Below, piece by piece: positions 25,177-36,610 of a DNA stretch of 64,000 nt. Under the pieces are notes generated by a model. It searched no databases. It worked only from the letters and a program-made list of their open reading frames with translations, and was not told the origin of the DNA. Within the stretch, counting starts at the first letter, position 1. Each line of letters starts with the position of its first letter. Source of the stretch: Entophlyctis helioformis (lineage: Eukaryota; Chytridiomycota; Chytridiomycetes; Chytridiales; Chytriomycetaceae). The DNA lies in NCBI GenBank assembly GCA_025526915.1, contig JAHLKH010000072.1, forward strand, positions 55,454 to 119,453, given 5' to 3'. The position numbers were made by a program, and so were the translations under genes.

Positions 25177-28100
25177 ATGGCTGGCAGCAAGCAATCGTCC
25201 CGTGCCAGCGAGGCTGCTGACATGGCGGACAAGAAGGTGTCTGGTATGGCCAGCCATACGACGACCAACGGCCACAAGAGCTTCTGGGCGACGTTTGGCG
25301 ACCAGCTGTCCATCCTGCTGCGCAAGAACACCATCCTGCAGGTAAAGAGTTGGCGGCTGGTGTCTGTGCACCACAGACTGTGTGTGTGTGCGAGTGTGTG
25401 TGCGAGTGTGTGTGCGAGTAGCTGGCATCGTCTCACCTCAGCTTCACTCGGCAGCTCCGCTTTCTTGGATCGACGGTTGCCCAAGCGCTTCTCGCTCCGT
25501 TTGTGTTCTCGCTGCTGCTCCTGGTGCTGCAGCAGGCCGATCGTGCCAGCCAGGCCGTGCCAGATCCTATCCGCCACATGCCCGAAGTCGCTCTGCCTGG
25601 CGTCTCTCGCTGCCAAGTGAGTTCTATCTGTGGATCCTGCTGCCTCGCTCTTGTCTTGTCCTGTGCTGCCTCTGTTCGTGCACCAGCGGCTGATCGTCGA
25701 ACGCCACCACTTTGCATCCAGGGTAGCGATGCTGGCAGGCCGTGCATCACCATGATGTACACGGTCGAGCCATCGCCTCAGTCGGCCGGCGCCGCTGTGC
25801 CGTCGACGTCTGCTGTCAACTTCACCCAGATCATGGACACCTTTGCGATCCTGAACGAGCGTCGCACTGGATACAGACTCAAGTTTGATGCAGCACCCGA
25901 GCGTACGTTGCTGACGGTGGCACGCTGATCGTGCTTGGATGCTTGACCCGTCTGACCGCCTGTATGCCGACATGCCCGACTTCCTCGACTCTCAACAGCC
26001 ACCAAGCGTCCGACCGGCATCAAGGACATTGTGTTTGTTCCCAGCTCGCAGTTCATCTACAGCCACACGCTGCGCTTTGGAAACACGACCGCGTGGGGTG
26101 AGCGATCCCAGCTGTGCAGTCTTCTCATCACTGCCCTCCTGTCTCTGTGGCCATATCTGACTCTATGCATCCTCTCCCGCAATCCCCTCGCATCCAGCCA
26201 TCACGTTCACGGAGCCATCGGCCGCAACCCCGCTCAACGTGCAGTACCAAGTCTGGTTCAACGACGCCAACGTCGGACGCGGCCGCGAGATGCTCGGCCC
26301 AGAGATCGTGTCTGTTGTGCGCGGCATTGACGAAGCCATCATCACGGTGCTCAATGACCCGACTGCAAAGGCGACGGCCAACATCGACGTGCTCACTAAG
26401 GAGTGGCCGCAGCTGGCGCCACTGCAGGTCAATGACCGCGCGTACCAGCAGCTTGGCCCGGTGTTCTTCTTCTGCTCCGAGATGATCATCTTCCTCAATG
26501 TGCTTAGCATGATTGTCTCCGAGAAGCAGCTCAAGCTGCGCCATGCCATGGAGCTCATGGGTCTGATTGTACGTGTCTCTGTGCCAACGTTGCTGCTGCA
26601 TCGCTGTCGGCTGCCGCTGGTGTCTGTTGTTGCTGACCAGCGTGTCTCTGACTGCAATGCCGTCACAGCCGTCGGTGTACTGGATCAGCCACTTCCTCTC
26701 CGCATCCGTGCTTGTGCTGATCAACGCAGTCTCCATGACCTGCTGGGGTCTCGTCTTCAAGTTCCCGTTCATGGTCAACACGGACTTTGCTGTATGTGCA
26801 CGCCGTCCCTCTCCATTCTGCCATGGCTCTTGCAGCTGACTCTCGCGGCTGACTCGTGCGACTGACTCGTGCGGCTGACTCTCGACCATCAGGTCTGCGT
26901 GCTCACGTTCTTCCTCTTTGGCGAAGCCATGATCATGCTCGCGTTCCTCATGACGACCCTGTTGACGCGCACTCTCACTGCCGCTCTCTTTGGCATCCTC
27001 GTCTTTGTCATTGGCATCATCTTCCAGTCGATCGCACTCCCAGACGCACAGACCGGCTACGCGTGGTGGACAAACGCCAACGTGGGTCTCACCTACATCT
27101 TCAGCATCCTCCCGTTCTTCCACTTTGGCCGCATGGTGCTCGATATCTCAGTTGTGACCAGCGGCCGCGTTGACCAGTTCACGGGATTCCGGTTTGGCGG
27201 CGGCAGATTCACATGGGCGGATCTCACGCGGCCGATCCCCGATGAGCTCGTGCCCAGATCCGGCCAAGAGACGCCGATCAGCCTGCCGCTACCTGTCCAG
27301 GCGTGGACCTCGCTCCTTATCAACATGTTCGTGTACGCCGTGCTCATGTGGTACCTGGACAATGTCATTGCCGACGAGTTTGGGTCGAAGAAGAAGATAC
27401 TGTTTTTCTTGGACCGCAGCTACTGGGGATTCGAGGACGACTCGACGCTCGTGATGGACCAGCAGGAGTGGATCGACCGCAACAACGTCGACATCGAGTT
27501 TGGACCCGAGGCTGTTGAGGACGACGATGTTGTGGCTGCACGCCAGCGTGCGTTTGATCCCGGTAAGTTGCGCTTGCCCGTCGCATCCTCCCACACTCGC
27601 CGTCTCTGACCACAGACGCCACGGCTGGCACTGGTAATTGGATCAGCCTACACGCCAGCAGTCAAGCTGGTCAACCTGCACAAGATGTACGGACGCTCCA
27701 CCTTGTTTGAGAACGGCCAGGTGGACACGATTGCCGTGCGCAACTCGTCATACACGATCGAAGAGGGCAAGCTGTTTGCGCTTCTCGGCCAGAACGGTGC
27801 CGGCAAATCGACGACCATTGCCATGCTGTCGGGCATGACGCCGTCCTCAGCCGGCGATGCGCTCATCTACAACATGTCGGTCAAGACGCAGCGCCAGCGT
27901 ATCCGCAAGATGATGGGCATCTGCCCGCAGCACGACGTGCTGTTTGAGGATCTGACTGCGCGCGAGCACATCCAGCTGTACGCAGGCATCAAGGGCATTG
28001 CACACGACCAGATCAACGCGCTCATTGAGGAGCGTCTCAAGATTGTGCGTCTGCACACGGTTGCTGATGTGCGCGTTGCCACGTACTCGGGCGGCATGAA

Positions 28101-28685
28101 GCGCCGTCTGTCGCTCGTCATCTCGACCATTGGCGACCCCAAGATCATCTTCATGGACGAGCCACAACTGGCATGGACCCGTCAACCGCCGCTGCGTGTG
28201 GTCGTTTATCGAGCAGTTCAAAAAGGGCCGTGTCATCGTGCTCACGACGCACTCGATGGAGGAGGCCGATGTGCTCGGTGACAATGTCTGCATCATGTCC
28301 AACGGCCGCATCCGCGCATTCAACAACTCGATCGCCCTCAAGACCAAGTTTGGTGTTGGATTCCGCGTGTCTGTCATGACAGACGTGTCGACGGTTCCCA
28401 AGGTCATGGGCATGGTCGAGAGCATCATTGCCGGCGCAAACTCGAGGACGACTCTGCCGGTGCGCTCCTCTACCAGTTCCCGTCGTCGTCTGCGGGATCG
28501 TGCCTGAGCTGGTTGAGTGGCTGGAAGAGCACGAGGGCGGGCTGGTCAAGTCGTGGGGCATCTCGCAGTCGACGCTTGAGGAGGTGTTCCTCAAGCTTGT
28601 CCGCGAAGCCAATGCCAAGTTCTCGAGATACGACGAGGAAGAGTACCGCGAGCGTATCAAGGTGTACAAGCGTCGCAAGCACTGA
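25177..28685 (+). CDS. ABC transporter, subfamily A, half-size, with four frame breaks in the NBD
   Basis: Second ABCA half transporter. Starts MAGSKQSSRASEAADM; SFWATFGDQLSILLRKNTIL precedes the first membrane helix (LLAPFVFSLLLLVLQQ). A luminal region follows, then helices from 26430 to 27370 (FFCSEMIIFLNVLSMIVSEK, FFLFGEAMIMLAFLMTTLL, and others). NBD: GQNGAGKST, ICPQHD, signature in the form YSGGMKRR, Walker B IIFMDEP. From there the frame changes four times within about 330 bases, each time by one missing base (near 28163, 28186, 28440 and 28493). Read across these, the usual D-loop, H-loop (TTHSMEEAD) and end (GISQSTLEEVFLKLV) are all present. No stop codon occurs inside the conserved pieces. 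Either a very recent pseudogene or indel errors in the assembly. The duplicated segment starts only 42 bases after the stop. Confidence 0.85.
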
Positions 28686-28694
28686 TCATTTGCC

Positions 28695-28700
28695 AATAAA
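28695..28700 (+). terminator. Polyadenylation signal AATAAA of the second ABCA gene
   Basis: AATAAA ten bases after the ABCA stop codon and 27 bases before the duplicated segment begins. Confidence 0.55.
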
Positions 28701-28726
28701 GACGATCAGGAAGCCATGTTGTGGCA

Positions 28727-29508
28727 GGCGACGAGGGACAGTATGACGGAGGCACTCGCGGGCAGTCTCCTGACAGCAGACAAGACAGTCACGATGGCAC
28801 TGTGGACACAGCAGCAGCAGCCATGGCAATGTCGTCAACGATGCATCCAAACAGCGCTGCTGCTCCACAGACACCTTGTCTTGCTGTTCCTGCATCGTTG
28901 GGGCTTCCATTGCCTGTGTGTGGTGGTGGTGTGGCATGGTGCCGCATCAGGCGAGAGTGGCTGTGAGTGACAGTGAGAGTCGCGGAAGGAAGCACGACCG
29001 GCCAAGGCTGTGTGTTCTGCTGCCAGATCTGGTGTGCGCGCCATGGGAGGGAGACAGGCACACGGTGAGCCCAATGGACAGTGATGGTGTATGTTAGCCA
29101 TGGCACTCACATGCACAGCCAGCAGGGGGGAGAGGGCAGAGGCAAGAAACGCAAGAAAGAGCAAGAATGAGCAAGAAACAGCAAGAGTCACAGGTAGGGC
29201 TCATGGATGCTACGGTCGAGGACAAGCCACAAGAGGGAAGACAACGTGGCGGAGTGGTTAACGCGCTGCCCTGCTAAGGCAGTGACCTTTGGTCGCGCAG
29301 GTTCGAATCCTGCCGTTGTCGCACTTTTGCTGCTCGTCGCTTCGCCGTCACGTGACTTGTGTAGATTGCTGCGCTGGCTCTGGCTGCTCACTCTTTTTGG
29401 ATGAGATCGACGGCGTGTGTGTGCCAGTCTGTCCTCGGACTCGCAAGGGTGCGCTGTTGGATAGGCTGCCGTGGATGCCAATGGTTGACTTGGTGCGGTG
29501 TGATCTGT
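28727..29508. repeat. Segmental duplication B (direct copy of about 1364-2155)
   Basis: Matches the flank, tRNA and post-tRNA sequence of copy A in the same orientation, with scattered substitutions and small indels. The LRR gene itself is absent: homology starts in its 3' flank. No protein-coding gene inside. Confidence 0.85.
29240..29321 (+). tRNA. tRNA-Ser (anticodon GCU), copy B
   Basis: Identical in all 82 bases to the tRNA at 1886, including stems, anticodon loop CTGCTAA and T arm. T-run terminator at 29325-29328. Confidence 0.97.
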
Positions 29509-30810
29509 GGGATCTCAGTGGTGGGCAAGTGGCTCTCGTTGTATCGCGTTCATTCACAGGCAAGCCCTAGGCAAGCGACAAAGCGGCAAGTGCAACGCAA
29601 GAGGAAAGGCCGATGGGATGGTGGCAAAGTCTCTCAGCACAAGTTGGCATCATGCTCTCGGTCTGCAGATATGGAAGCTAGGCGTGCCCCCTGCAGGCGA
29701 GATCGGACGCAAATTACAAACATCATCGAGACCCGCTCCATCCAGGGCACTCTTCCACTCGAGTGTCCATGTGCATCGCATCGCATCTCGTCTGCTCTCA
29801 TCTCATCCAGTGTGTGAATGCATGCGCGCGATGATCCTGCCGGCCACCAGAGCAAGCAGATCCGAGATCCAGTGGCTGGCAGTAACTACGGCGCCAGGCA
29901 GAGCGACAGAGCAAACGGACAGTGTCACAAGGAAGCACTGCGAGCAGACAGAGGGGTGGAGTGGATGGAGTAGGAGTGTGTGGTGTGAGGGTGTGTGAGG
30001 GTGCCTTGTGCCCGTCAGAGAATTGTAGTTTTGTTTGCATCCACAACGAGTCATGCAAGAGATGGTCATCACTGGGAGGCAGCACCCACACACAGCAGCA
30101 CACTGACAGACAGCCAAGACAGCCAGCCAGTCAGCCAGCCAAGACAGCCAGAGGGCAACTCACCATGACGACATGCAGCGAGTGCGTGTAGAGCGACTTG
30201 TGGAACAGAGCAGGCAGAGCAGAGCAAAGGAGTCAGCAACAGACGGACAGACAAGCAGACAGACTGACAAGCAGAGCAGACGCAGCAGAGCAGCAGACGA
30301 CAGCGATGCCCTCAACGATCTTGGTGTAAAGAGTGTCAACAGCAGGTGTCTGTGTAGCGGTTTTGTGTCATCATCGGGCGTCGCTGTGTCGCTGTCGCTG
30401 TGTTGCTGTCGCTGTGTTGCTGTCGCTGTGTGCAGGGACAACTCACGCTGCTGCACTCGGCACCTGCACTCGGCACGCGGACGGCCCGCAGCCGCACAGA
30501 CACTGCGACCCACGCACGCACGCACGCACTCAGCCGCCGTGTCAGCCGCCGTGTCTGTGCGGCCGCGAGCGATCTTTTCTGTTTGTCTCTGTTTCTGGCT
30601 GGCTGAGCGTGATTGGCTGACGAATGCTCAAATGGTCGGTGCTGCGCCACACCTTGCTGCTGCCATCTGCCCAGCGCAGTCGCTGTGCCGCGCGCCGTGA
30701 CGGCCATCGCTCAGAAGACGCAGATGCTCACGCACACGCACACGCACACGCACACGCAGACCAGCAGCACTCAAGCGTGTGTATTGGAGCTGTGCCGATC
30801 CCCGTGCAAG
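29509..30810. other. Gene-poor part of arm B
   Basis: 1.3 kb between the tRNA flank and the LMBD1 stop. It holds CA/CACACG repeats at about 30727-30762 and Arg/Ser/His-rich chance frames. On the minus strand a few pieces look mildly exon-like (TPAVDTLYTKIVEGIA near 30300), but I could not join them into a family, so no gene is called. Confidence 0.5.
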
Positions 30811-33325
30811 CTACGCGCGGCCAGCTGTCCGCGCATTGCTGATCAGGTGCCGGTGTTCCTGTGCACGCCATCCAAGTGAGCCGTCCAAGCCATCAGTCAG
30901 TCAGTCTGCGATCCATCCATCCAGCCATCCAAGCCATCCAAGCCAGCCAAGCCAGCCAACCACGATGGGCATGAATGACCCACCTCGTCGTCGTCCTTGT
31001 CGGTGAACTTGGGCGGCACAAACACCGTCATGCCGAGCGATGCCACAAACACGAGGCATGCGATCCACAGGAGGATGTGGAAGAACGAGCCAAAGAACGG
31101 CATGGCGTACTGGAACCGGCCCAGGAGCGTGGCAATGACCGTCGGCGTGCAGATCTCCGTCATGGAGCTGTACTGGCACGAGTACAGCTTCATTGGCATG
31201 GCTGCGCAGTTCCGTCGGCCCATCTGGTCAACCATATCGCACTGCAACCAACACATCCAAACGTGTCAGCCCGCTTGTCGCGCAGTCAGGTGGCGCGGCA
31301 AGACTTGCAATGGTTTGTGTGCCAAACGTTGTGTACTGTGGTGCTGCTGTCACGAGCGCTAGCACCCATGCGGGCATCGTCAGTCCAATCATGAGTGTCG
31401 TGAGTATCCACGCCTGCGGGATCGTCGCCTCTTTGCCGACCGAATACATGCTCATCCCAGCAACGCCAACGCCAAACCGACGAGTGTACACGATGTTGCT
31501 GTACACGATGAGCGCGGTGAACAGGAACACAAACACATGGTCGAGCGGGAAGATCTGGTGCAGCATCACAGCCATGCGGGTGAGTAGTGAGTCCCATGAC
31601 AGCGGCGGCATTCAGGCCAGCACAGCACGGACATTGTTGCCGATAAAGAGGATCGTGTCGAGCGGCGAGAAAAAGGTCACAATCGGCGTCAAGTAGTTGC
31701 ATTGCGCGCCACACGAGTACATGGTACGGTCCAGCAACGTGATTGCGAGCGAAAAGATGATAATTCCAGCACCCAACAGCGAGATGCCGCCAATGACGAC
31801 CTGACGCTTCTGTCAGCACCTTGTCCAAAAACACGCCGGCTGCGGTCACTGGGCACACGTACTTGAGTTGTGCGAGACAGCGCCGTCGATCCCAACGATG
31901 TGGATTCCTCGTCAGACTCGCGCTCTTGCTGCCGCTCAGTGAGTTTGCCCTTGAGAAACCGTTCCTCGCGACGCAGCTCAAGGAACAGTGTGCGATCGCG
32001 GGCTTTCATGTTGCGCGCGGCTTCGGGCGACGGATACCTGTCCGTGATCTCGCGCAGACGCTCTTGCACATTGTTGAGGCTGCCAATGACGTCGAGATCA
32101 TGCATAGCCGAGGTTGGACTGATTGCTGCATGTGGTGGGGACAGCCATCAGCATGATATGCCTGGATGGGATGAGATGGCAGATGGTGCGTCGTACCACG
32201 GACAAGGGCCATGCCAGTGTAGGCGAGAGCGTATGCCTGCCGACACGAGATGACCGTCAACTGTCAGGGCTGGATTCCAAACACCAAGCCGAGGCTGTTG
32301 CGACCATACCGTCTGTGTCATAAACAGCAGCAAGCCAAACATTGTCATGACTGCCACAATGAGCGCAACGGCCTTGTCCCACACTGTCAGACCAGCCACG
32401 TCAGTCGCAAGAGAGTCTCGCAGGCACTAGGCACCAGAGCAGATCGTACTGGTTGCCTTGAGCAGGTTGTTGTAGTAGGGCAGATTGGTTGGCATCGGGA
32501 ACGGCAGCGCAATGTACGCGCCAATAATGAGCACAAGAGCCATGAACGCCAGCGAGGCAAGCGTATACGTGATGGCGCGGCCCATGGTCTGTTTCCATCT
32601 TGTCAGTCCCTTCGCCGCCCACTCAGCCATCACGCCACTCCAGCAACGGCAAACTTGCATGGCTGTATGGGTCGTCTGGATCGCCTTCGTCGGCCTCCTG
32701 CAACGTAAAGTACGACCAAGGAACAAGCCCAAAGCAAGCAATGGCAAGAACAGTGAAGAGGACATGATATGTGGCGCGGATAGGCGACAGCAGGTCTGCA
32801 ATAGCAGTGGGTGTTGCCCAGATCTGCTTGTTGCCTATCGCTGTATCGGACGTGCTCGATACGACAAACACGTCGACCGGTACAAGTGCCGCGATGCAGA
32901 TGCTTGATGCTGCAACATGCAGTGTCAGCGACATTGGACGCGACGTGTTTGTTGTCTGGCGAGATGGCTTACCAAGGGCAGCACTCATGGAGTACGTGAC
33001 TGTTGGGCTTAGGGTTAGTGTCGCTGGATAGGACAGCATGGATGCATACAGAGAGGCAGACGGAAACGCAGTGGTTACATACCGAAACGGTTGCCTTCGC
33101 GCTTGTCTTGCAGCCACTTGCCGAGCATGACCGTGAGACCCGTAAACGCCTGGCCGTTTGTGCGCATTCCAAGAGCATGAGCATGAGCATAATGCCATGA
33201 CCACACATGCCCAGCGCAGAGGAGATTATCGCACGTACGCTGGAAGCAAAGACAAACACTGTCCATGGCATCCATGCATTGCTGCCAACAGATGCCGTCG
33301 GGCTGGTGTTGTAATAGTACGACAT
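30811..33325 (-). CDS. LMBRD1: LMBD1-like lysosomal cobalamin transporter (LMBR1 family)
   Basis: Multi-pass membrane protein; in animals LMBD1 works with ABCD4 to export vitamin B12 from lysosomes. Many short exons. The N terminus MSYYYNTSPTASVGS leads to helix one and to AALVPVDVFVVSS, the counterpart of the animal ALLPVDIFLVS. Then YHVLFTVLAIACFGLVPWSYFTLQEADEGD (helix plus acidic loop), LAFMALVLIIGAYIALPFPMP, a cytosolic coiled region (ARDRTLFLELRREERFLKGKL) and later helices including DHVFVFLFTALIVYSNIV and FFGSFFHILLWIACLVFVASL. It ends KFTDKDDDE then EHRHLISNARTAGRA. Exon order and loop positions follow LMBD1 rather than LMBD2. The last two exons lie in inverted arm B and are repeated at 48335-48692. 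The start is 205 bases from DCTN6. Confidence 0.85.
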
Positions 33326-33529
33326 TTCAAGCTCTGCAGCCAGCGCATCAAACGTCAGTAGCCTGCGTGGACGCCAGTGGACAACGCGAGCATGCCACCT
33401 TTGTAAAGTGGCCTGCTTGGTTGACCGTTAAGGTCTGGACTGTTTATCTATGCCGGACATGGCTGATGGCGGGCCAATCAGAGCCCTGAAGGCAGTGAAC
33501 GATCCGATCGGGCTTTCCTTCAGATCGCC
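33326..33529. promoter_or_regulatory. Shared intergenic promoter, LMBD1 / DCTN6
   Basis: 204 bases between diverging start codons; no recognisable element. Confidence 0.35.
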
Positions 33530-34168
33530 ATGGCGGGCAGCAGCAACACAGTCTGCGCCAACGTGAGAATCCAGGGGCCAGACATCGACCTCGGCACCAA
33601 CAATGTGTTCCAGCCGCTTGTCAGGATCCTGCAGGAAGACGGCGCCGGGCCCATCGTCATGGGGTCCAACAACATCTTTGAAGAGCAAGTGACCGTCATC
33701 AACAGGTGCGTCGGCGGTCGCTGCCAGCCCGTCGAAGCTGTGCGTGTGCGACAAGCTTACATGGTGGACGAACAGCGGGCCAGCCATGCTCTTCATCGGC
33801 GACAACAACCTCTTTAGTACAGGCAGCAGTACGTCGCCTTGACTCTGTCGTCATGTTGGTGAGAGGAGACGAGACCTGACGCCGGTATCCGCCCCGTCGC
33901 AGCCATCCGATCAAAGTACGTTGGCAACAACTGCACCGTCTCGGCGAAAGCAGTGCTGCATCCCGACTCGAGCATCCAGGACAACTGCGTGATCGGCCCG
34001 CGCTGCATCGTCGCAGCCGGCGAGACCGTGCCAGAGAACACGGTGATGTACGGCACAGGCGACCATGTGTCGCGGACACGAGCAAAGCCGCTGGCATCAC
34101 AGATCCTCTTACATCCGAAACACGTCGAGTACCTCAAAGACGTGCTGCCAAAGTACCATGCCACATAA
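33530..34168 (+). CDS. DCTN6: Dynactin subunit 6 (p27)
   Basis: Left-handed beta-helix protein of the dynactin pointed-end complex, which links dynein to membranes. Three exons, about 165 residues (human 190). Hexapeptide-repeat turns are visible: VRIQGPDIDLGTNN, GPIVMGSNNIFEEQVTVIN, AMLFIGDNNLFSTGS, then CTVSAKAVLHPDSSIQDNCVIGPRCIV. The family end is recognisable in VPENTVMYG and LLHPKHVEYLKDVLPKYH. Exon 1 starts MAGSSNTVCANVRIQG. It ends 38 bases from the convergent MetRS stop. Confidence 0.93.
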
Positions 34169-34205
34169 ACAGTCTCCGCCATATGGCACAACGACCCCTC
34201 CGTTT

Positions 34206-36512
34206 TTACTCGTCAATGCGTGGAAACAGCACGACTTTCTGGCCAACGACTGTCGGCGCGGGGCGATCCGCATGTGCGTCTTCCGGCCCGTACCGACACC
34301 CGACACGCACATTGCGCCATGACCGCTGGTCAGCGTGCACACCAAGCGTATCCAGCAGCTCTGCAGCCTTGCCCGGCATGACAGGCTGCAGCAACAGCCC
34401 ACACACGCGCAGCGTCTCGTACGTCACATAGAGCAGCGTGGCATGCTTGTGTCGCGCGTCCGCCCCCGTCTCCTTGACCAGCCGCCACGGCTCGACCTCG
34501 GTCCAGTACTTGTTGATGCCGCCGATCAAATCCTCAACAACTTTGAGCGCTTCGGGCAGATTGCCGGCATTGAAATGCGCGTCGACCGTGTCTACATGCA
34601 TGCCCCCATGTCAGTGGGGGAGAACGCGGCTGTACAAGTGAGGCGACGGTCATGGAGAGGGAGCCACGTACCAGGTGCACGAGAAAGGGCGTCCAGAAGC
34701 TCCTTGTCATCGTCCTGCAGCGGGCCATCCACACGAACAGGAATGACTGCCGACGGGTTGATGCGGGCACTGGTGGCGCGCATGAGGAGGTTGCCCAGCT
34801 GGCTGCCCAGAAAGTTTTTATAGCGGCGGAGCACTGTGGCATGCGAGAACTCGGGGTCGATCTGGATGCCGCCGTCGCGCATGAGAAAGTAGCGGATGGC
34901 GTCGACGCCCCATTTGGCGAGCAGGGCGTGCGGGTCGACGACGTTGCCCAGACTCTTGGACATTTTCTGCTGGCCAACGAGCCAGTGGCCGTGCGAGATG
35001 ATGCGGCGCGGCAGCGGGAGCCCAGCGGCCATAAGGAACGCCGGCCAGTAGATGGCATGAAACCTACCGCCAGTGCGCGCATCCATCAAGACATGTCAGC
35101 AAGCAGGAAACGTTGGCTATTCAAGGATCCCAGCCATGGATGGCATACTTGATGATATCTTTGCCAACGACATGCACATGTGCTGGCCATCCATGACGCG
35201 CAGCCACCTCTGTCTCGCTCAAGCCAGCATTCTCGTCGGATGTGCGTGTCCACGGGTACCCGGTCACGGTCAGATAGTTGGTGAGAGCATCCAGCCAGAC
35301 GTAGATGACGTGCTTGGGATCGCCAGGCACAGGAATGCCCCACTTTAGCCGCGACTGCAGACGCGAGATGGACAGATCGCCGATATCGCCGCTCTTGAGC
35401 TGGCTGAGCACAAAGTTGTACTGGCCCTCGGGCACAATCACTATCCGCCGCACCCGGCACAGCATGCAGTCAGACCTCGATCAGCTCGCTGCGATGGCTA
35501 GCACGGTAAAAGAAAACACTCACGCTTTGGATCAGACTCGAGCCACTCAATGAGCTTGTCCTTGAACGCCGACAGCTTGAACTTGTAGTTTTCCTCGGCA
35601 GTCCACTCGACCAGCTTGCCAGTCTCCTTGGACACCTGCCATGCCACAGGACCACCGGGTCAGCGCACACATCTACAGACGGTCGACCAGCACGAACCCA
35701 ACCGCGCGCACCATGACATCCTTGCCATTGACGGAAACGAGATGCACTTGTGCGTCGGGATAGAACGTCTCATCTGACACGCAGTACCATCCCTCGTGCG
35801 TGCCCTTGTAAATGAAGCCGGCATCCTCGAGCCGTTTCTGTCGTGCAAGGCCGCCATGGCTGTAAGCATACACTAAGCGATCAGCCAAAGAAAGCAGGAG
35901 TAAGCGTGCATACCCAGAGATGCTCAACCGCTGCATAGTGTCTTGGCTCGGTTGTCCGAATAAAGTCGGTCGGCGCCACAGACGCACTGTCAAACAGCGT
36001 CTGCCATCCACAACAACATGCCACATCACGGGTCAGTCGATCCAACGCACACGGATACGCAAGGCGGTAGCAGACGCACTTTGAAGGTTCCCGAGATGCG
36101 ATCGCAAAAGGCCTGCGGGTCGATGTTGGCCGCCTCGGCGGCTTCCTGGATCTTGAGACCGTGCTCGTCGGTGCCTGTGCTAAAGAGCGTCGCGGTGCCC
36201 TTGAAGTCGTGCCAGCGCTTGAGCGTGTCGCACAGCACGGCCGTGTACAGATGGCCGATATGCGGCACTGGCATGCAAGACGTGTGAGCACGCATGGCCA
36301 TGTCTGGTCTGCATCGGCTGCACGAGGCTCGACTGGACACTGCTCGACTCGACTCGACTCGACTCACCCGAGTTGACGTAGAAGATGGGCGACGTGATGT
36401 AGACGGGATGGGCAGCAGGGGCGCATGCAGGGCGAGCGGAGGACAGCCGCCGCGTGCACGAGTACGCAGCAGTGGCGGCGGCAGTGGCAGCGCACCGACG
36501 GCCGATGTGCAC
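34206..36512 (-). CDS. MSM1: Methionyl-tRNA synthetase, mitochondrial type
   Basis: Class I synthetase that charges tRNA-Met. N terminus MHIGRRCAATAAATAAYSCTR is Arg/Ala-rich without acids, a mitochondrial presequence. Then VYITSPIFYVNSG and the HIGH motif in VPHIGHLYTAVLCDTLKRW, followed by FSTGTDEHGLKIQ. Middle exons carry GWYCVSDETFYPD, IVPEGQYNFVLSQLKSG and VIYVWLDALTNYLTVTGYPW. The KMSKS loop is in QQKMSKSLGNVVDP. The anticodon-binding domain contains INKYWTEVEPWRLVKE and LRVCGLLLQPVMP. No C-terminal EMAP/tRNA-binding extension, as expected for the organellar form. About eight exons. One intron near 36337 has a CTCGA pentamer run. Confidence 0.95.
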
Positions 36513-36610
36513 GCAGACGGCCAGGCGGGAGCGAGCGACCGGCAGACGGCTCGACGAAGCATTGGCAGGCGTGCTGGGCTACCTTCGTGGTTGCCCGGAA
36601 ACCTCACAAC
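36513..36610. promoter_or_regulatory. Shared intergenic promoter, MetRS / TFIIE-alpha
   Basis: 98 bases between diverging start codons, the shortest head-to-head gap in the window. Confidence 0.35.

Larger units (their letters stand above)
29181..31168. repeat. Inverted-repeat arm B
   Basis: About 2 kb present in opposite orientation at 48335-50341. It contains tRNA-Ser copy B, 1.2 kb without a recognised gene, and the last two exons of LMBD1. The unique-side breakpoint falls inside an LMBD1 exon at GCTCCATG. Confidence 0.88.

Noticed and set aside
30723..30765. CRISPR-like spaced repeat
   Set aside because: It is a simple CACACG microsatellite without spacers; the genome is eukaryotic.
29509..30810. 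Possible small minus-strand gene in arm B (TPAVDTLYTKIVEGIA, SLYTHSLHVVM, a hydrophobic C-terminal piece)
   Set aside because: Pieces could not be joined with consistent phase or matched to a family, and agreement with arm C reflects recent duplication, not selection.
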